Assembly: GCA_963775275.1 (NCBI GenBank) | Contig: CAVZII010000005.1 | Location: forward strand, 2,914,001 to 2,978,000 | Reading direction: 5' to 3' | Origin: JANWHQ01 sp963775275 | Lineage (GTDB): Bacteria; Pseudomonadota; Alphaproteobacteria; Caulobacterales; Caulobacteraceae | Length of the DNA: 64,000 bases | Shown here: one piece after another, positions 1 through 8,765 of the stretch | How positions within the stretch are numbered: the first letter of the stretch is position 1 | Layout of the letters: every line of letters begins with the position of its first letter | Notes under the pieces: model-generated | What the model was told of the DNA's origin: nothing | Database searches by the model: none | The model's input: only the letters and a program-made list of their open reading frames with translations | Made by a program: the position numbers and the translations under genes

Positions 1-125
1 AAGCGGCCGGTGTTGCGCTCCATGCCCGGAGTGACGAAGCGTCGGTTGATCAGCGAGTCCGCCGCGACGTAGTTGATGATCGCCGATACGGCGCGGACCT
101 CGTCCTCTGCCTGGACCGCGCCCAT
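1..125 (-). CDS. CmcJ/NvfI-family oxidoreductase, second tandem copy (5' part only)
   Basis: Only about 41 N-terminal residues lie in the window; the gene runs off the left edge. Read leftward from the ATG at 125, the product begins MGAVQAEDEVRAVSAIINYV and continues with INRRF and PGMERNTG. This aligns with the start of the neighbouring gene at 139-1038 (INYLLPG, INRRF, AGVEMNTG), so the two are tandem paralogues. The start lies 13 nt after the neighbour's stop, and an AAGGG Shine-Dalgarno sequence overlaps that stop region, which suggests translation from one mRNA. The function is inferred only from this paralogy. Confidence 0.7.
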   Translation of the reverse strand, partial: MGAVQAEDEVRAVSAIINYVAADSLINRRFVTPGMERNTGR

Positions 126-138
126 CGCCGCCGGGCCC

Positions 139-1038
139 TTATTCGAAGAACGCCACCGAGCGGCACTCGATCGATTCCCTGACCTTCCGGTCCGGGAAGC
201 TGTTGTCCCAGAACGCCGTGTGCGGCGTGCGCCAGGCGACCGAGCGGTCGGAGTCGTGGAACTTGATCAGGATGGCCTCGTCCCGCGTCATGCTCGAGAA
301 GTACCACCAGCGATGGTCCGGATTGTACCGGAAGATCGCCGCCGCGGGCTGGTCGGCGTCGGGCATGGGGGCGAACATCGCCTCGCCCTCGGGGATCTTG
401 TCGACGATATAGAGGACGTTGGGCACGCCCTCGTCGTCGCCGACGCTGCGGTGGTCGCAGACCGCCAGCGGGCATTCCTGTGGCGGCTCGGAGAAGGTCC
501 GCCAGAAGCTCGAATAGATGAAGCGCTTGAAGCCCGGCCCGTCCGGCCGCACGCGCTGATAGATCGCCCGGGCCTGGCGGTCGGCGCGGCCGGGCTCGGT
601 GTCGATGTGCGCTTCGCCGGCCGGCGGCTGGATCCCGCCCTGGTGGGTGTAGGGGCCCTCGGCGCGCTTGAACTTCGAAAGATCGCCGGAGTTGCGGATC
701 ATCCAGCCGCCGGCATGGACGAAGCTCGCGCCGGTCAGGCGCTTCACCTCGGCCTCCACCTCGGCCTGGTAGAGCCGGTCGACCTCGTCCTTGTCGTAGA
801 AGTCGCTCACCGCGCTCGTGCTGTCGGCCAGGACGAAGCCGTGGGTGTCGAGGGTGAAGTGTCGCTTGATCGCGCGGCCGTCGCGCACCTTCACCTTGAA
901 GGGGCCGTAGCTTCCGGTGTTCATCTCCACGCCGGCCGAGACGAAGCGGCGGTTGATCTCCGGTCCGGGCAGCAGGTAGTTGATCTCCGCCTCGACGGAG
1001 CGGACGCTCTCCTCGATGTCGGCTTCGACGACGCTCAT
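139..1038 (-). CDS. CmcJ/NvfI-family oxidoreductase
   Basis: A 299-residue protein resembling the CmcJ/AsaB/GA4-desaturase-like family, linked to oxidative tailoring of small molecules (CmcJ works with CmcI in cephamycin 7-methoxylation). The C-terminal signature is visible: HRWWYFSSMTRDEAILIKF, then PHTAFWDN near residue 272 and ESIECRS near 288; these His and Arg residues fit the family's proposed 2-oxoglutarate/Fe-type site. It lies third in a leftward operon, 22 nt after the glutathione S-transferase and immediately before a paralogue. An AGGAG motif lies 10 nt before the ATG. The family call is fairly firm; the substrate is unknown. Confidence 0.75.
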   Translation of the reverse strand: MSVVEADIEESVRSVEAEINYLLPGPEINRRFVSAGVEMNTGSYGPFKVKVRDGRAIKRHFTLDTHGFVLADSTSAVSDFYDKDEVDRLYQAEVEAEVKRLTGASFVHAGGWMIRNSGDLSKFKRAEGPYTHQGGIQPPAGEAHIDTEPGRADRQARAIYQRVRPDGPGFKRFIYSSFWRTFSEPPQECPLAVCDHRSVGDDEGVPNVLYIVDKIPEGEAMFAPMPDADQPAAAIFRYNPDHRWWYFSSMTRDEAILIKFHDSDRSVAWRTPHTAFWDNSFPDRKVRESIECRSVAFFE

Positions 1039-1060
1039 CCGGTCTGATCTCCTGGATCCC

Positions 1061-1822
1061 TCAGCGCACGTGGCCGGTGAAGGTGCGCAGCGCGGGATTG
1101 GTGTGGTCGGGCATCTCCAGCGCCGCCTTGACGCCGGGCCGGGCGCGCATCCGGTCGGCCCAGTCCAGGAGCCGCGGACAGCGCTCGGGCGTGCCGATCT
1201 CGGGGAACATGCGCGCCAGCATCATGCCGCAGTGGGCGAAGAAGTTGACGTCGGCCAGGGTGAACATGTCGCCGGCGAGCCAGGGAGCCCTGGAGAGCTG
1301 GTCCTCGACCTTGTCGACCGCGACCTCGATCTTGCGCGTGGCGTTGGCCAGGTCCGCCTCCGAGAAGCCCGAACGGGCGGTCTTCCACTTCTCGCGCTGC
1401 TCGTGCAGCGGGATGCGCTCGACCAGCTTCTCGAACTCGCCGGACTCGATGCCGCGGGCGATCACGCCCACCATCCGGTGCCAGCCCCACATGGAGACGT
1501 AGTTCATCACGTGCTCGTCGATGAACTTGTTCCAGTAGCGCATCCGCGCATTGCCCCTGGGCTCGCCCGGCCGCAGCGGCGGCGCCTCGGGGAAGGCGTC
1601 CTCGAGGTACTCGTTGATCACCGTGGTGTGGGTCACGATGAAGCCGTCGTGGTCCAGGACCGGCACCTGGCCTTCCGGGTTGATCGCGACGAACCATGGC
1701 TGGTGCTGCTCGAACTTGTGCAGGTCGACGTAGATGCTCTCGAACTCCAGGCCCTTCTCCTTGAGCGGGATCAAGGACTTCAGCGAATTGGCCACCGGTT
1801 CGGCGTGGTAGAGCTTGAGCAC
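1061..1822 (-). CDS. Glutathione S-transferase family protein
   Basis: About 253 residues with the two-domain cytosolic GST layout. The N-terminal thioredoxin-like domain starts VLKLYHAEPV and contains NPEGQVPVLD with the cis-proline; the all-helical C-terminal domain includes the conserved TLADVNFF turn. The GTG at 1822 is chosen because GAAGGGAAA lies at a good distance upstream and the sequence after it matches GST N-termini; an ATG at 1900 would overlap the transporter gene and add an unrelated basic stretch. It sits between an EamA transporter and two CmcJ-like oxidoreductases, so a role in conjugating or isomerising the same unknown metabolite is possible but inferred. Confidence 0.85.
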   Translation of the reverse strand: MLKLYHAEPVANSLKSLIPLKEKGLEFESIYVDLHKFEQHQPWFVAINPEGQVPVLDHDGFIVTHTTVINEYLEDAFPEAPPLRPGEPRGNARMRYWNKFIDEHVMNYVSMWGWHRMVGVIARGIESGEFEKLVERIPLHEQREKWKTARSGFSEADLANATRKIEVAVDKVEDQLSRAPWLAGDMFTLADVNFFAHCGMMLARMFPEIGTPERCPRLLDWADRMRARPGVKAALEMPDHTNPALRTFTGHVR

Positions 1823-1886
1823 GGGCGGTTTCCCTTCGGCGCGCCTCTGGCGGGGCGATCGCGTCCGATGCTTGTGCCACAGGGCC

Positions 1887-2828
1887 TCAGCGTGCGCCAA
1901 GGGCGGGCCGCGGCGAAGGCCGGCCCTCCAGCAGGGTGAACCAGCCGACGCCCGCCAGGACCACGACGGTGGCGGCGATGTCGACCCAGCCGATGGTTTC
2001 GTGCAGCACGATCACCGCCAGGACCAGCGTCACCACCGGGCTCAGGGTCCCGATCGCGCCGTTGGCCTGGGGCGAGATGCGCTCCAGCGCCGCGTTCAGC
2101 AGGAAGGTCGGCGCGATGGTCGCGGCGAAGGTCAGGAGCAGGGCGTAGCCGAAGACGTGCGGCCCGACGATCAGGTTCGAGGCCGGCTGGGTCGCGGCGA
2201 ACTGGACGAAGGTCGCCGCCGTCGCCCCGATCATGGCGATGCAGGTGAACAGGCGCGCGCCCAGCCTGGCGACCAGGCCCTTGGCCAGGAGCTGGTAGAA
2301 GGCGAAGGCGATGGCGGCGGACAGCACCAGCAGCGCCCCCTTCACCACCGCATGGCCCAGGACGTGGAGCTTGACCCCGAACATCAGGATCAGGCCCGCA
2401 TAGCTGATGGCGATGCCGATCAGGGCCCTGGGCCGGATCCGCTGGCCGAAGATCAGCGCCCCGAACAGCACCACGAACGCGGGGTAGGTGAACAGGATCA
2501 GCCGCTCGAACTGCACCGAGATGTACTCGAGCCCCAGGAAGTCCGCGTAGCTGGCGAACCAGTAGCCGAGCGCCCCCACCAGCGCCGCCAGGCCCATCAG
2601 CCTGGGCTCGGGCAGGGTCCGGCCCTTGATGAGCGAGCCCGCGCCGATCGCCAGATAGACCGGCAGGGCCAGGCCCAGGCGCAGGGCCAGCAAGGTCTCG
2701 GTGGAGACGCCGGCCTGGTAGACCAGCTTGATGATCACGCCCTTGGAGGCGAACAGGCACGCGCCGAGGGCCGCGAAGGCGTAGCCGGCGAGGTCGTGAC
2801 GGCGGGAAGCGGCGCTGTCGGCGGTCAT
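1887..2828 (-). CDS. EamA/DMT-superfamily transporter
   Basis: A 313-residue inner-membrane protein of about ten hydrophobic helices arranged as two EamA repeats. The first repeat begins near AGYAFAALGACLFASKGVI; the second ends near LSPVVTLVLAVIVLHETIGW, the typical PVxAxxxxxxxxGE-like region. Family members export metabolites, amino acids or drugs. It is the first gene of a leftward operon followed by a GST and two CmcJ-like enzymes. The substrate cannot be read from sequence. The start follows a 223-bp region shared with the divergent S-formylglutathione hydrolase gene. Confidence 0.85.
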   Translation of the reverse strand: MTADSAASRRHDLAGYAFAALGACLFASKGVIIKLVYQAGVSTETLLALRLGLALPVYLAIGAGSLIKGRTLPEPRLMGLAALVGALGYWFASYADFLGLEYISVQFERLILFTYPAFVVLFGALIFGQRIRPRALIGIAISYAGLILMFGVKLHVLGHAVVKGALLVLSAAIAFAFYQLLAKGLVARLGARLFTCIAMIGATAATFVQFAATQPASNLIVGPHVFGYALLLTFAATIAPTFLLNAALERISPQANGAIGTLSPVVTLVLAVIVLHETIGWVDIAATVVVLAGVGWFTLLEGRPSPRPALGAR

Positions 2829-3052
2829 GTGGGACGCCCTTGCAAGGGCGCGGGGCGATCGGCGGGCCGAGGAACCCGAGCGCGTCGCCGACGCGCCCGG
2901 TTGAAGACGATCAGACGCCGTCCCGGACGCGCGAAGCGCGGGGAAGCGCGAGCCAAAGCTTGCGGGCGGCGATCATGGCGCGGGGATTAGCAGGGCGGCG
3001 CCGGGCTGAATAGGGCCTTGCCGAACCGGTCCCGCCGCGCAAAGAGGCCGCC

Positions 3053-3893
3053 ATGACCCTCGAGCTGATCTCCACGCACCGCTGCTTCGGCGGGACCCAG
3101 ACCTTCTGGCGGCACGCGTCCGATGAGACGAAGACGCCCATGCGCTTCGCCGCCTTCCTGCCGCCGGCCGCCGAGAACGGGAAGGTCCCGGTGGTCTGGT
3201 TCCTGGCGGGCCTGACCTGCACCGAGGAGAACTTCACGGTGAAGGCCGGCGCCCAGAGGATCGCGGCCGAGCTGGGCCTGATGCTGATCGCGCCGGACAC
3301 CTCGCCGCGCGGCGAGGGCGTGCCCGACGATCCCGAGGGCGCCTACGACTTCGGCCTCGGCGCAGGCTTCTACGTCGATGCCGACCCAGGCGCCCTTCGC
3401 CGCCAACTACCGGATGAGGAGCTACATCGAGCGCGAGCTGCCGGCTCTGGTCGGGGCCGAGCTGCCGGCCGACATGGGCCGCCAAGGGGTCATGGGCCAT
3501 TCCATGGGCGGGCACGGCGCGCTCACCGTCGCCCTGCGCGATCCCGGGCGGTTCAAGGCGGTCTCGGCCTTCGCCCCGATCGTCTCGCCGATGAGCTGTC
3601 CCTGGGGCGAGAAGGCGCTCTCGGGCTACCTCGGGCCCGACCGCGCGGCCTGGCGCGCCTATGACGCCTGCGCCCTGATCGATGACGGCGCTCGCGCGCC
3701 CGAGATCCTGGTCGACCAGGGCGAGGCCGATCCCTTCCTGACCGACCAGCTCAAGCCCGAGCTGCTGGAAGCGGCCTGCGCCAAAGCCGGCGTTCCCCTG
3801 ACGCTCCGGCGCCGGGCGGGCTACGACCACTCCTACTACTTCATCTCGAGCTTCATCGAGGACCAGCTCCGCTGGCACGCGGAGAGGCTGTAG
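3053..3893 (+). CDS. fghA: S-formylglutathione hydrolase (one +1 frameshift)
   Basis: This esterase-D-type alpha/beta hydrolase hydrolyses S-formylglutathione to formate and glutathione in formaldehyde detoxification. The first part (MTLELIST to GAGFYVDA) and second part (TQAPFAANYRMRSYIE to the stop) are in different frames; removing one G near 3383 restores VDATQAP, the usual family sequence. The nucleophile motif GHSMGGHGAL, the acid in DQGEADPFL and the His in YDHSYYF are present. Formate made here could feed the formate dehydrogenase at 21.5-26.6 kb. No glutathione-dependent formaldehyde dehydrogenase gene lies nearby. The indel resembles others in the window and is likely a sequence error. 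Confidence 0.88.
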
Positions 3894-3907
3894 GGCCGGC
3901 AGTCGAA

Positions 3908-4036
3908 ATCTTCCCCCTCTGGGGGAAGTCCGGCCGAAGGCCGGGAAGGGGGCTCGAGCCCGCAAAGTCGCGACCGGCCGCCCCCTCCGTCTCGATGCTG
4001 CGCATCGAGCCATCTCCCCCAGAGGGGGAGGATCTG
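3908..4036. repeat. REP-like palindromic repeat pair
   Basis: This stretch lies between the converging fghA and rpsP genes. It holds a CTTCCCCCTCTGGGGGAAG hairpin at 3910-3928, a CCGGCCGAAGGCCGG hairpin and, from about 4010, the inverted counterpart CTCCCCCAGAGGGGGAG. The same family of G/C runs recurs at 30430-30524 inside the oxoprolinase gene and near 52500. It may serve as a bidirectional terminator. Confidence 0.7.
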
Positions 4037-4041
4037 GCGCT

Positions 4042-4707
4042 TCAGCTCTCCGCCGGCGGCTCCTCGGCGGCAGGCTCCTCGGCGGGGGCTTCTTCGGCAG
4101 GCGCCTCTTCCGCAGCGGCCTCGGCGGCGGGGGCTTCTTCGGCCGCGGCTTCAGCGGCGGGCGCTTCCTCGGCGCTGGCCTCGACCGGAGCGGCTTCTTC
4201 GGCGGGCGCAGCCTCTTCCACAGGCGCGGCTTCCTCCGCGACGGTCTCTACGGCGGCGTCCTCGGCGGGGGCGGCCTCTTCGGCGGGCGCGGCCTCCTCG
4301 GCGACGGCCTCGACGACCGCTTCTTCGACCGGGGCCGGCTCCTCCACCGGCGCGGCGGCCGCCGCGGCGGCGCGCTCGGCGCGCTCGGCGCGCTCGGTCA
4401 CGCGCTCCTTGGCCTTGGCGTGCGGCTCGCCCTTCTTGGGATTGGTCCCGTGGGCCCATTGCACGAGGCCCTCGGCGGCGAGGAAGCGGGCGACGCGGTC
4501 GGTGGGCTGGGCGCCCTTGTTCAGCCAGGCCTGAAGCTGCTCGGTCTTCAACGTCACCCGGTTCGGGTCGTCCTTCTTCAGCAGCGGGTTGAAGCTGCCC
4601 ACGCGCTCGATGAAGCGGCCGTCGCGCGGCGAGTGGCTGTCGGCCACGACGATGGCGTAGTAGGGCCGCTTCTTGGCGCCCCCGCGGGCGAGACGGATCT
4701 TCAACAT
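4042..4707 (-). CDS. rpsP: 30S ribosomal protein S16 with long Ala/Glu-rich C-terminal tail
   Basis: S16 is a small-subunit assembly protein. The N-terminal 80 or so residues are canonical (MLKIRLARGGAKKRPYYAIV, then RFIERVGSFNPL). The remaining ~135 residues form a low-complexity acidic tail of repeated AEEAAP, AEEAPA and VEEA units, making the protein 221 residues against about 80-165 for usual S16. Ffh lies 28 nt upstream on the same strand, a common alphaproteobacterial order. The rimM and trmD genes that usually follow are absent; the gene ends at a REP-like repeat instead. Confidence 0.95.
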   Translation of the reverse strand: MLKIRLARGGAKKRPYYAIVVADSHSPRDGRFIERVGSFNPLLKKDDPNRVTLKTEQLQAWLNKGAQPTDRVARFLAAEGLVQWAHGTNPKKGEPHAKAKERVTERAERAERAAAAAAAPVEEPAPVEEAVVEAVAEEAAPAEEAAPAEDAAVETVAEEAAPVEEAAPAEEAAPVEASAEEAPAAEAAAEEAPAAEAAAEEAPAEEAPAEEPAAEEPPAES

Positions 4708-4735
4708 CGGATTGCCTTTCGAGGATCGATGGGAG

Positions 4736-6238
4736 TCAGGGCTTGGGCTTGCCGAACGGCAGGCCCGGAAGCCCGGGAGGGGTCGCGCCGGGAAGGCCGG
4801 GAAGGCCCTCGCCGGGCGGTGGAAGCTTGCCGGCGCCGAGCGCCTTCAGCCGCTGCAGGTCCGCGCCGCCGGGCCCGCCCGGGCCCATGCCGCCCATGCC
4901 GAGCATGCCCGCCATCCGCGCGAAGCCCTTGCCGCCGTCGCGGCTCATCATCTTGAAGGCGTCGGACATCTGCCGGTGCTGCTTGAGCAGGCGGTTGATC
5001 TCCGAGACCTCGACGCCCGAGCCCGCGGCGATGCGGCGCTTGCGCGAGGCGGCCAGGACGTCGGGCTTGCGCCGCTCGAGCGGCGTCATGGACGAGATGA
5101 TCGCCTCCTGGCGCTTCAGCATCCTGTCGGAGACGTCGGCCTCGGAGAGCTGCTTCTTGATCTTCTGCACGCCGGGCAGCAGGCCCATCAGCCCTTCCAT
5201 GCCGCCCATCCTGCGCATCTGGCGGAACTGCTCGGCCATGTCGTCCAGGTCGAACTTGCCCTTGGCCAGCTTCCTGGCCATGGCCTCGGCCTTGGCCTGG
5301 TCGACGTCCTGGATCGCCCTCTCGACGAGCGAAACCACGTCGCCCTGGCCGAGGATCCGCCCGGCCACCCGTCGCGCGTCGAAGACGTCGAGCGCATCGA
5401 TCCGCTCGCCCGAGCCCAGGAACTTGATCGGCAGGCCGGTGACCGCGCGCATGGAGAGCGCCGCGCCGCCGCGGGAGTCGCCGTCGGTGCGCGTCAGGAT
5501 CAGGCCGGTCAGCGGCAGGCGCTCGTGGAAGGCCTTGGCCGTGCGCACCGCGTCCTGGCCGGTCAGGGCGTCGGCCACCAAGAGGGTCTCGGCCGGCGAG
5601 GCGATGCGGGCGATGTCGGCCGCCTCGGCCATCATGGCCTCGTCCAGCGTCGTGCGCCCGGCGGTGTCCAGGATCAGGACGTCGAAGCCGCCGAGCCTGG
5701 AGGCCGACAGCGACCGCCGCGCGATATCGGGCGCGGACTGGCCCGGGATGATCGGCAGGCAGTCGACCTCGGCCTGGTCCGCGAGAACCTTGAGTTGCTC
5801 CATCGCCGCCGGCCGGCGGGTGTCCAGCGAGGCCAGCATCACCTTCTTGCGCGCCGTCTTGGCGAGCCGCAGCGCGAGCTTGGCCGCGGTGGTGGTCTTG
5901 CCCGAGCCCTGCAGGCCCGCCACCAGGATCACCGCCGGAGGGGCGACGTTGAGGTCCAGGTCTTCCGGCTCGTCACCGCCCAGCATCTCGACCAGGCCGT
6001 CGAAGACGATCTTGACCACCTGGTCGGCGGGCTTGATCGCGCGGATGACCGCCTCGCCCTCGGCCCGCGTCTTGGCCTTGGCCACGAAGTCGCGCACGAC
6101 GGGCAGGGCGACGTCGGCCTCGAGCAGCGCCACGCGCACCTCGCGCAGCGCCTCTTCGATGTCCTTCTCCGACAGGACGCCCCGGCCGGTGAGCCGGTCG
6201 AACACGCCTGTCAGGCGCTCGCCCAGGGTTTCAAACAC
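4736..6238 (-). CDS. ffh: Signal recognition particle protein Ffh
   Basis: The GTPase of the SRP, which binds 4.5S RNA and signal peptides of nascent membrane proteins and hands them to FtsY. It has 500 residues: an N domain (MFETLGERLTGVFDRLTGRG), a G domain with P-loop GLQGSGKTTTAAKL near residue 107, DTRRPAA and DTAGR motifs, and a Met/Gly-rich M domain with RRIAAGSG, MLGMGGMGPGG and a Pro/Gly/Leu C-terminus. It is first in the ffh-rpsP pair. The 200 bp upstream holds its presumed promoter; no clear site is visible there. Confidence 0.97.
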   Translation of the reverse strand: MFETLGERLTGVFDRLTGRGVLSEKDIEEALREVRVALLEADVALPVVRDFVAKAKTRAEGEAVIRAIKPADQVVKIVFDGLVEMLGGDEPEDLDLNVAPPAVILVAGLQGSGKTTTAAKLALRLAKTARKKVMLASLDTRRPAAMEQLKVLADQAEVDCLPIIPGQSAPDIARRSLSASRLGGFDVLILDTAGRTTLDEAMMAEAADIARIASPAETLLVADALTGQDAVRTAKAFHERLPLTGLILTRTDGDSRGGAALSMRAVTGLPIKFLGSGERIDALDVFDARRVAGRILGQGDVVSLVERAIQDVDQAKAEAMARKLAKGKFDLDDMAEQFRQMRRMGGMEGLMGLLPGVQKIKKQLSEADVSDRMLKRQEAIISSMTPLERRKPDVLAASRKRRIAAGSGVEVSEINRLLKQHRQMSDAFKMMSRDGGKGFARMAGMLGMGGMGPGGPGGADLQRLKALGAGKLPPPGEGLPGLPGATPPGLPGLPFGKPKP

Positions 6239-6441
6239 GACAGGTCTCGAACATTTCAGGTCCCGATCACGGCCTCGGATCGACGCAACGCAGCAAACCC
6301 CCGTGCGCGATCACGCGGACGGGGGGCCTCTCCGCCCTCGTCCGGCTAGGTCCCTGGATGGGGCCGGGGTCGTGGCGGTGAAGGGCGCTGGTCGAACAGA
6401 CGCCGGAAGCCGCGGCTTATGCGCGCCGCGCGCCCCTCGCG

Positions 6442-7374
6442 TCAAGCCGGACGTCTCAACGCCAAGAGCATGTCCATCGAGGCGGCGTCCCTGGGCAGCC
6501 GGTTGGGCAGGGCGGCGACCAGGGCGCCGGCGAAGGCCAGCGCCAGGCTGGCGGACCAGGAGGGGCGGGGCTCGAAGAAGGTCGCATGCGCCTTCACCGG
6601 CGAGATCTTCCGCATCCAGTGGAAGAGGATCTGGTGGCGGTTGGGCGGCAGGTTCTCGAGCGCGACGATCTCGCCGCCCAGGCGTTCGGCCAGGGCCTGG
6701 AAGGCGCCTCTCGTCCACCAGCTGAGGTGATGGGGCGCGGCGTTGCCGATGCAGTTGGGGATCTCCGTCATCGGCGAGGGCCAGGTGGGCGCGGCGAGGA
6801 TGAGCAGGCCCCCCGGACGGACCAGCTCGAACAGGGTCCGGGCGAAGCCGAGCGGGTCGGTCACGTGCTCGATCACCTGGAAGGCGCAGACCGCGTCGTA
6901 GCCGCCGGCGTGACGCGCGGCGTGAGCCTCCAGGCTCTCGTGCACGATGGTGACGCCTGGCTGGGAGGCGGCGGGATTGGGCTCGAGCCCGACGTAGTCC
7001 GCCTCAGGAACATAGCGGCTGAACTCGCCCGTGCCGCAGGCCACGTCCAGCACCTCGTCTCCGGCCTTCACCAGGCGCGCGGCGGCGAGGAAGTCGCTGC
7101 GCTCGCCCAGATGCGCGCGGAAAGCCGAAGGGTGGATGTGGCGGTAGAAGCGTGCGTAGAACCCCTCGTCCCCCGCGATCATCGGATGGAAGAAGGCGAG
7201 CCCGCAGGGCGACTCCCACAAGGTGATGCTGCGGCCCTTCAGGAGCCGGGTCACGTCCACGCCCGCGCCCCAGCGCCACAGGCCGATCAGGAGCGCCGTG
7301 CTGACCGTCTGGATCCGCCGCCGCGCGGGCAGGCCCGTGATCGGGCAGGGCGGCGCTTGCTCGACCGACGACAA
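6442..7374 (-). CDS. Class I SAM-dependent methyltransferase
   Basis: A 310-residue protein with a methyltransferase-11/23 fold. Motif I is seen as VLDVACGTGEFSRY, followed by YVGLEPNP, YDAVCAFQVIEHVTDP and PGGLLILAAPTW. The N-terminus has two cysteines (PPCPITG) that could bind metal, and a hydrophobic stretch near the C-terminus (SLALAFAGALVAALP) may anchor it to the membrane. Family relatives methylate lipids, quinones or sugars; the substrate cannot be assigned. It is a single gene, reading the same way as ffh but separated from it by 200 bp. Confidence 0.8.
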   Translation of the reverse strand: MSSVEQAPPCPITGLPARRRIQTVSTALLIGLWRWGAGVDVTRLLKGRSITLWESPCGLAFFHPMIAGDEGFYARFYRHIHPSAFRAHLGERSDFLAAARLVKAGDEVLDVACGTGEFSRYVPEADYVGLEPNPAASQPGVTIVHESLEAHAARHAGGYDAVCAFQVIEHVTDPLGFARTLFELVRPGGLLILAAPTWPSPMTEIPNCIGNAAPHHLSWWTRGAFQALAERLGGEIVALENLPPNRHQILFHWMRKISPVKAHATFFEPRPSWSASLALAFAGALVAALPNRLPRDAASMDMLLALRRPA

Positions 7375-7481
7375 ACAAATCCCCCCACGGCGGCCCGCGT
7401 GGGCCGCCGCCCGTCATAACCCAATGCGCCGCGCGTGCAGCGAACGAATGAAGCGGGTTTCCGTTCGCGCGCGCCGGACCG

Positions 7482-7892
7482 TCAGCCCGCCGCCGGCTCC
7501 AGACCGCGCTTGCGCCCCAGAACCGCGTCGACCGCCCATGGTCCCCCGCCGGCCGACGCCAGGTAGAGGAAGATGAAGCAGTAGAGAACGGCCGCCTCGC
7601 CCATGTTGGCGATGGGGTACATGCCGCCCTTGGCGTGGACCATCCAGTAGGCCACCGCCATCTCGCCGGACAGGATGAACGCCACCGGGCGGGTGAGCAG
7701 GCCCAGCGCCAGCAGGACGCCGCCGACGACCTCCAGGATGCCCGCGACCAGCATCAGGCCCGTCGGGCTGCCCGGTCCCATGGACGACGGAAAGTGGAAG
7801 AACTTGGAGGTGCCGTGCTCCAGGAAGCAAAGCCCCGAGACGATCCGAAGCACGCTGAGCAGGCGCCCCGACCAGCTGTCGAGAAATCCCAT
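7482..7892 (-). CDS. DoxX-family membrane protein
   Basis: About 136 residues with four predicted membrane helices. It shows the DoxX pattern of a first helix with RIVSGLCFLEHG, GSPTGLMLVAGILEVVGG, PVAFILSGEMAVAYWMVH and a C-terminal YCFIFLYLASAGGGPW. The start at 7892 (MGFLDSW) is chosen because GGGGAGGAG lies directly upstream; an ATG 15 nt earlier would place this ribosome site inside the coding region. The family is linked to redox or thiol-stress membrane complexes, but no specific role is shown here. Confidence 0.85.
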   Translation of the reverse strand: MGFLDSWSGRLLSVLRIVSGLCFLEHGTSKFFHFPSSMGPGSPTGLMLVAGILEVVGGVLLALGLLTRPVAFILSGEMAVAYWMVHAKGGMYPIANMGEAAVLYCFIFLYLASAGGGPWAVDAVLGRKRGLEPAAG

Positions 7893-8045
7893 GTGTCTCC
7901 TCCCCAACTAGAGCGATATCAGACGACCCGGAAAACGGCGCGCCGCCCCCGGACCGCGACCACGCAAGACCTGGAGCGTGCGACCCTGTTCGAATTGCAG
8001 GCCCCGAGCGTCATTGTCGACGCAACAGGGACCCTGACACGATTT

Positions 8046-8723
8046 TCAATGCTGTCGAGCGCCGAGTTGCTCCGGAGCGGCGGGTCGGCCGCGGTCCTGG
8101 CGGGCCCGGACCAGCATGGCCTCGGTCTCGTCCGGGGCGACGCCCAGACCGATCACGACCAGCCGGGCCGTCTCCTCGGCAAGGTTGGGCGGCGGGTCGG
8201 GCATGGTCAGGGCCGCGCGCACCGCCATGCGGACCGCCCCCGTGACGAGGCTCAGCGCGGCCATCGTCGGGCTGGGGCGCATCCGTCCCTGGGCGACGGC
8301 CCGCACGTGCAGCTCGGTGAACCGCGCCACCACCACGGCCGGGGGCGCCGCCGAGGAGCCGTCGAGCCGCAGGCGCACCCAGCCCCAGACCGGGTCGCGG
8401 ATTCCCCTCTCGATGAAGCCGAGGCAGCCGCGGAGGATCCGTTCGGCCGGATCGTCCAGATGAGCGACCTCGGCGGCGAGCTCAAGGTCGAGGTCGTCGC
8501 TGATCTTCTCGCCGACGGCGACGACGAGGTCCTCGAGGCCCGGGAAGTAGTTGTAGAGGACGCCCCGCGAGACCCCGGCCTCGGCCGCGACCTCGCTGAT
8601 GGAGACCGCGTCGGGGCCCCTGGCGGCGACCACCCGCATCGCCGCCTCGATCAGCCGCGCGCGGGTCTGTCCCCGCCGCCGCGCCGCCGCCGCCGCCCGC
8701 GCCTCGTGGTTGACCTTGATCAT
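8046..8723 (-). CDS. TetR/AcrR-family transcriptional regulator
   Basis: A 225-residue regulator. Residues about 18-65 form the DNA-binding domain (TRARLIEAAMRVVAARG, then ISEVAAEAGVSRGVLYNYF), a classic TetR helix-turn-helix. The C-terminal ligand domain is not specific enough to name an effector. It is the second gene after a 72-residue protein, 42 nt downstream of it, in a leftward pair. Two palindromes lie upstream of that pair at 9070-9108 and are plausible autoregulatory operators. Confidence 0.88.
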   Translation of the reverse strand: MIKVNHEARAAAAARRRGQTRARLIEAAMRVVAARGPDAVSISEVAAEAGVSRGVLYNYFPGLEDLVVAVGEKISDDLDLELAAEVAHLDDPAERILRGCLGFIERGIRDPVWGWVRLRLDGSSAAPPAVVVARFTELHVRAVAQGRMRPSPTMAALSLVTGAVRMAVRAALTMPDPPPNLAEETARLVVIGLGVAPDETEAMLVRARQDRGRPAAPEQLGARQH

Positions 8724-8765
8724 GAAGCCCCAACGTCGCTCGGCGCCTCGCCAGCTCCCCGCCGA

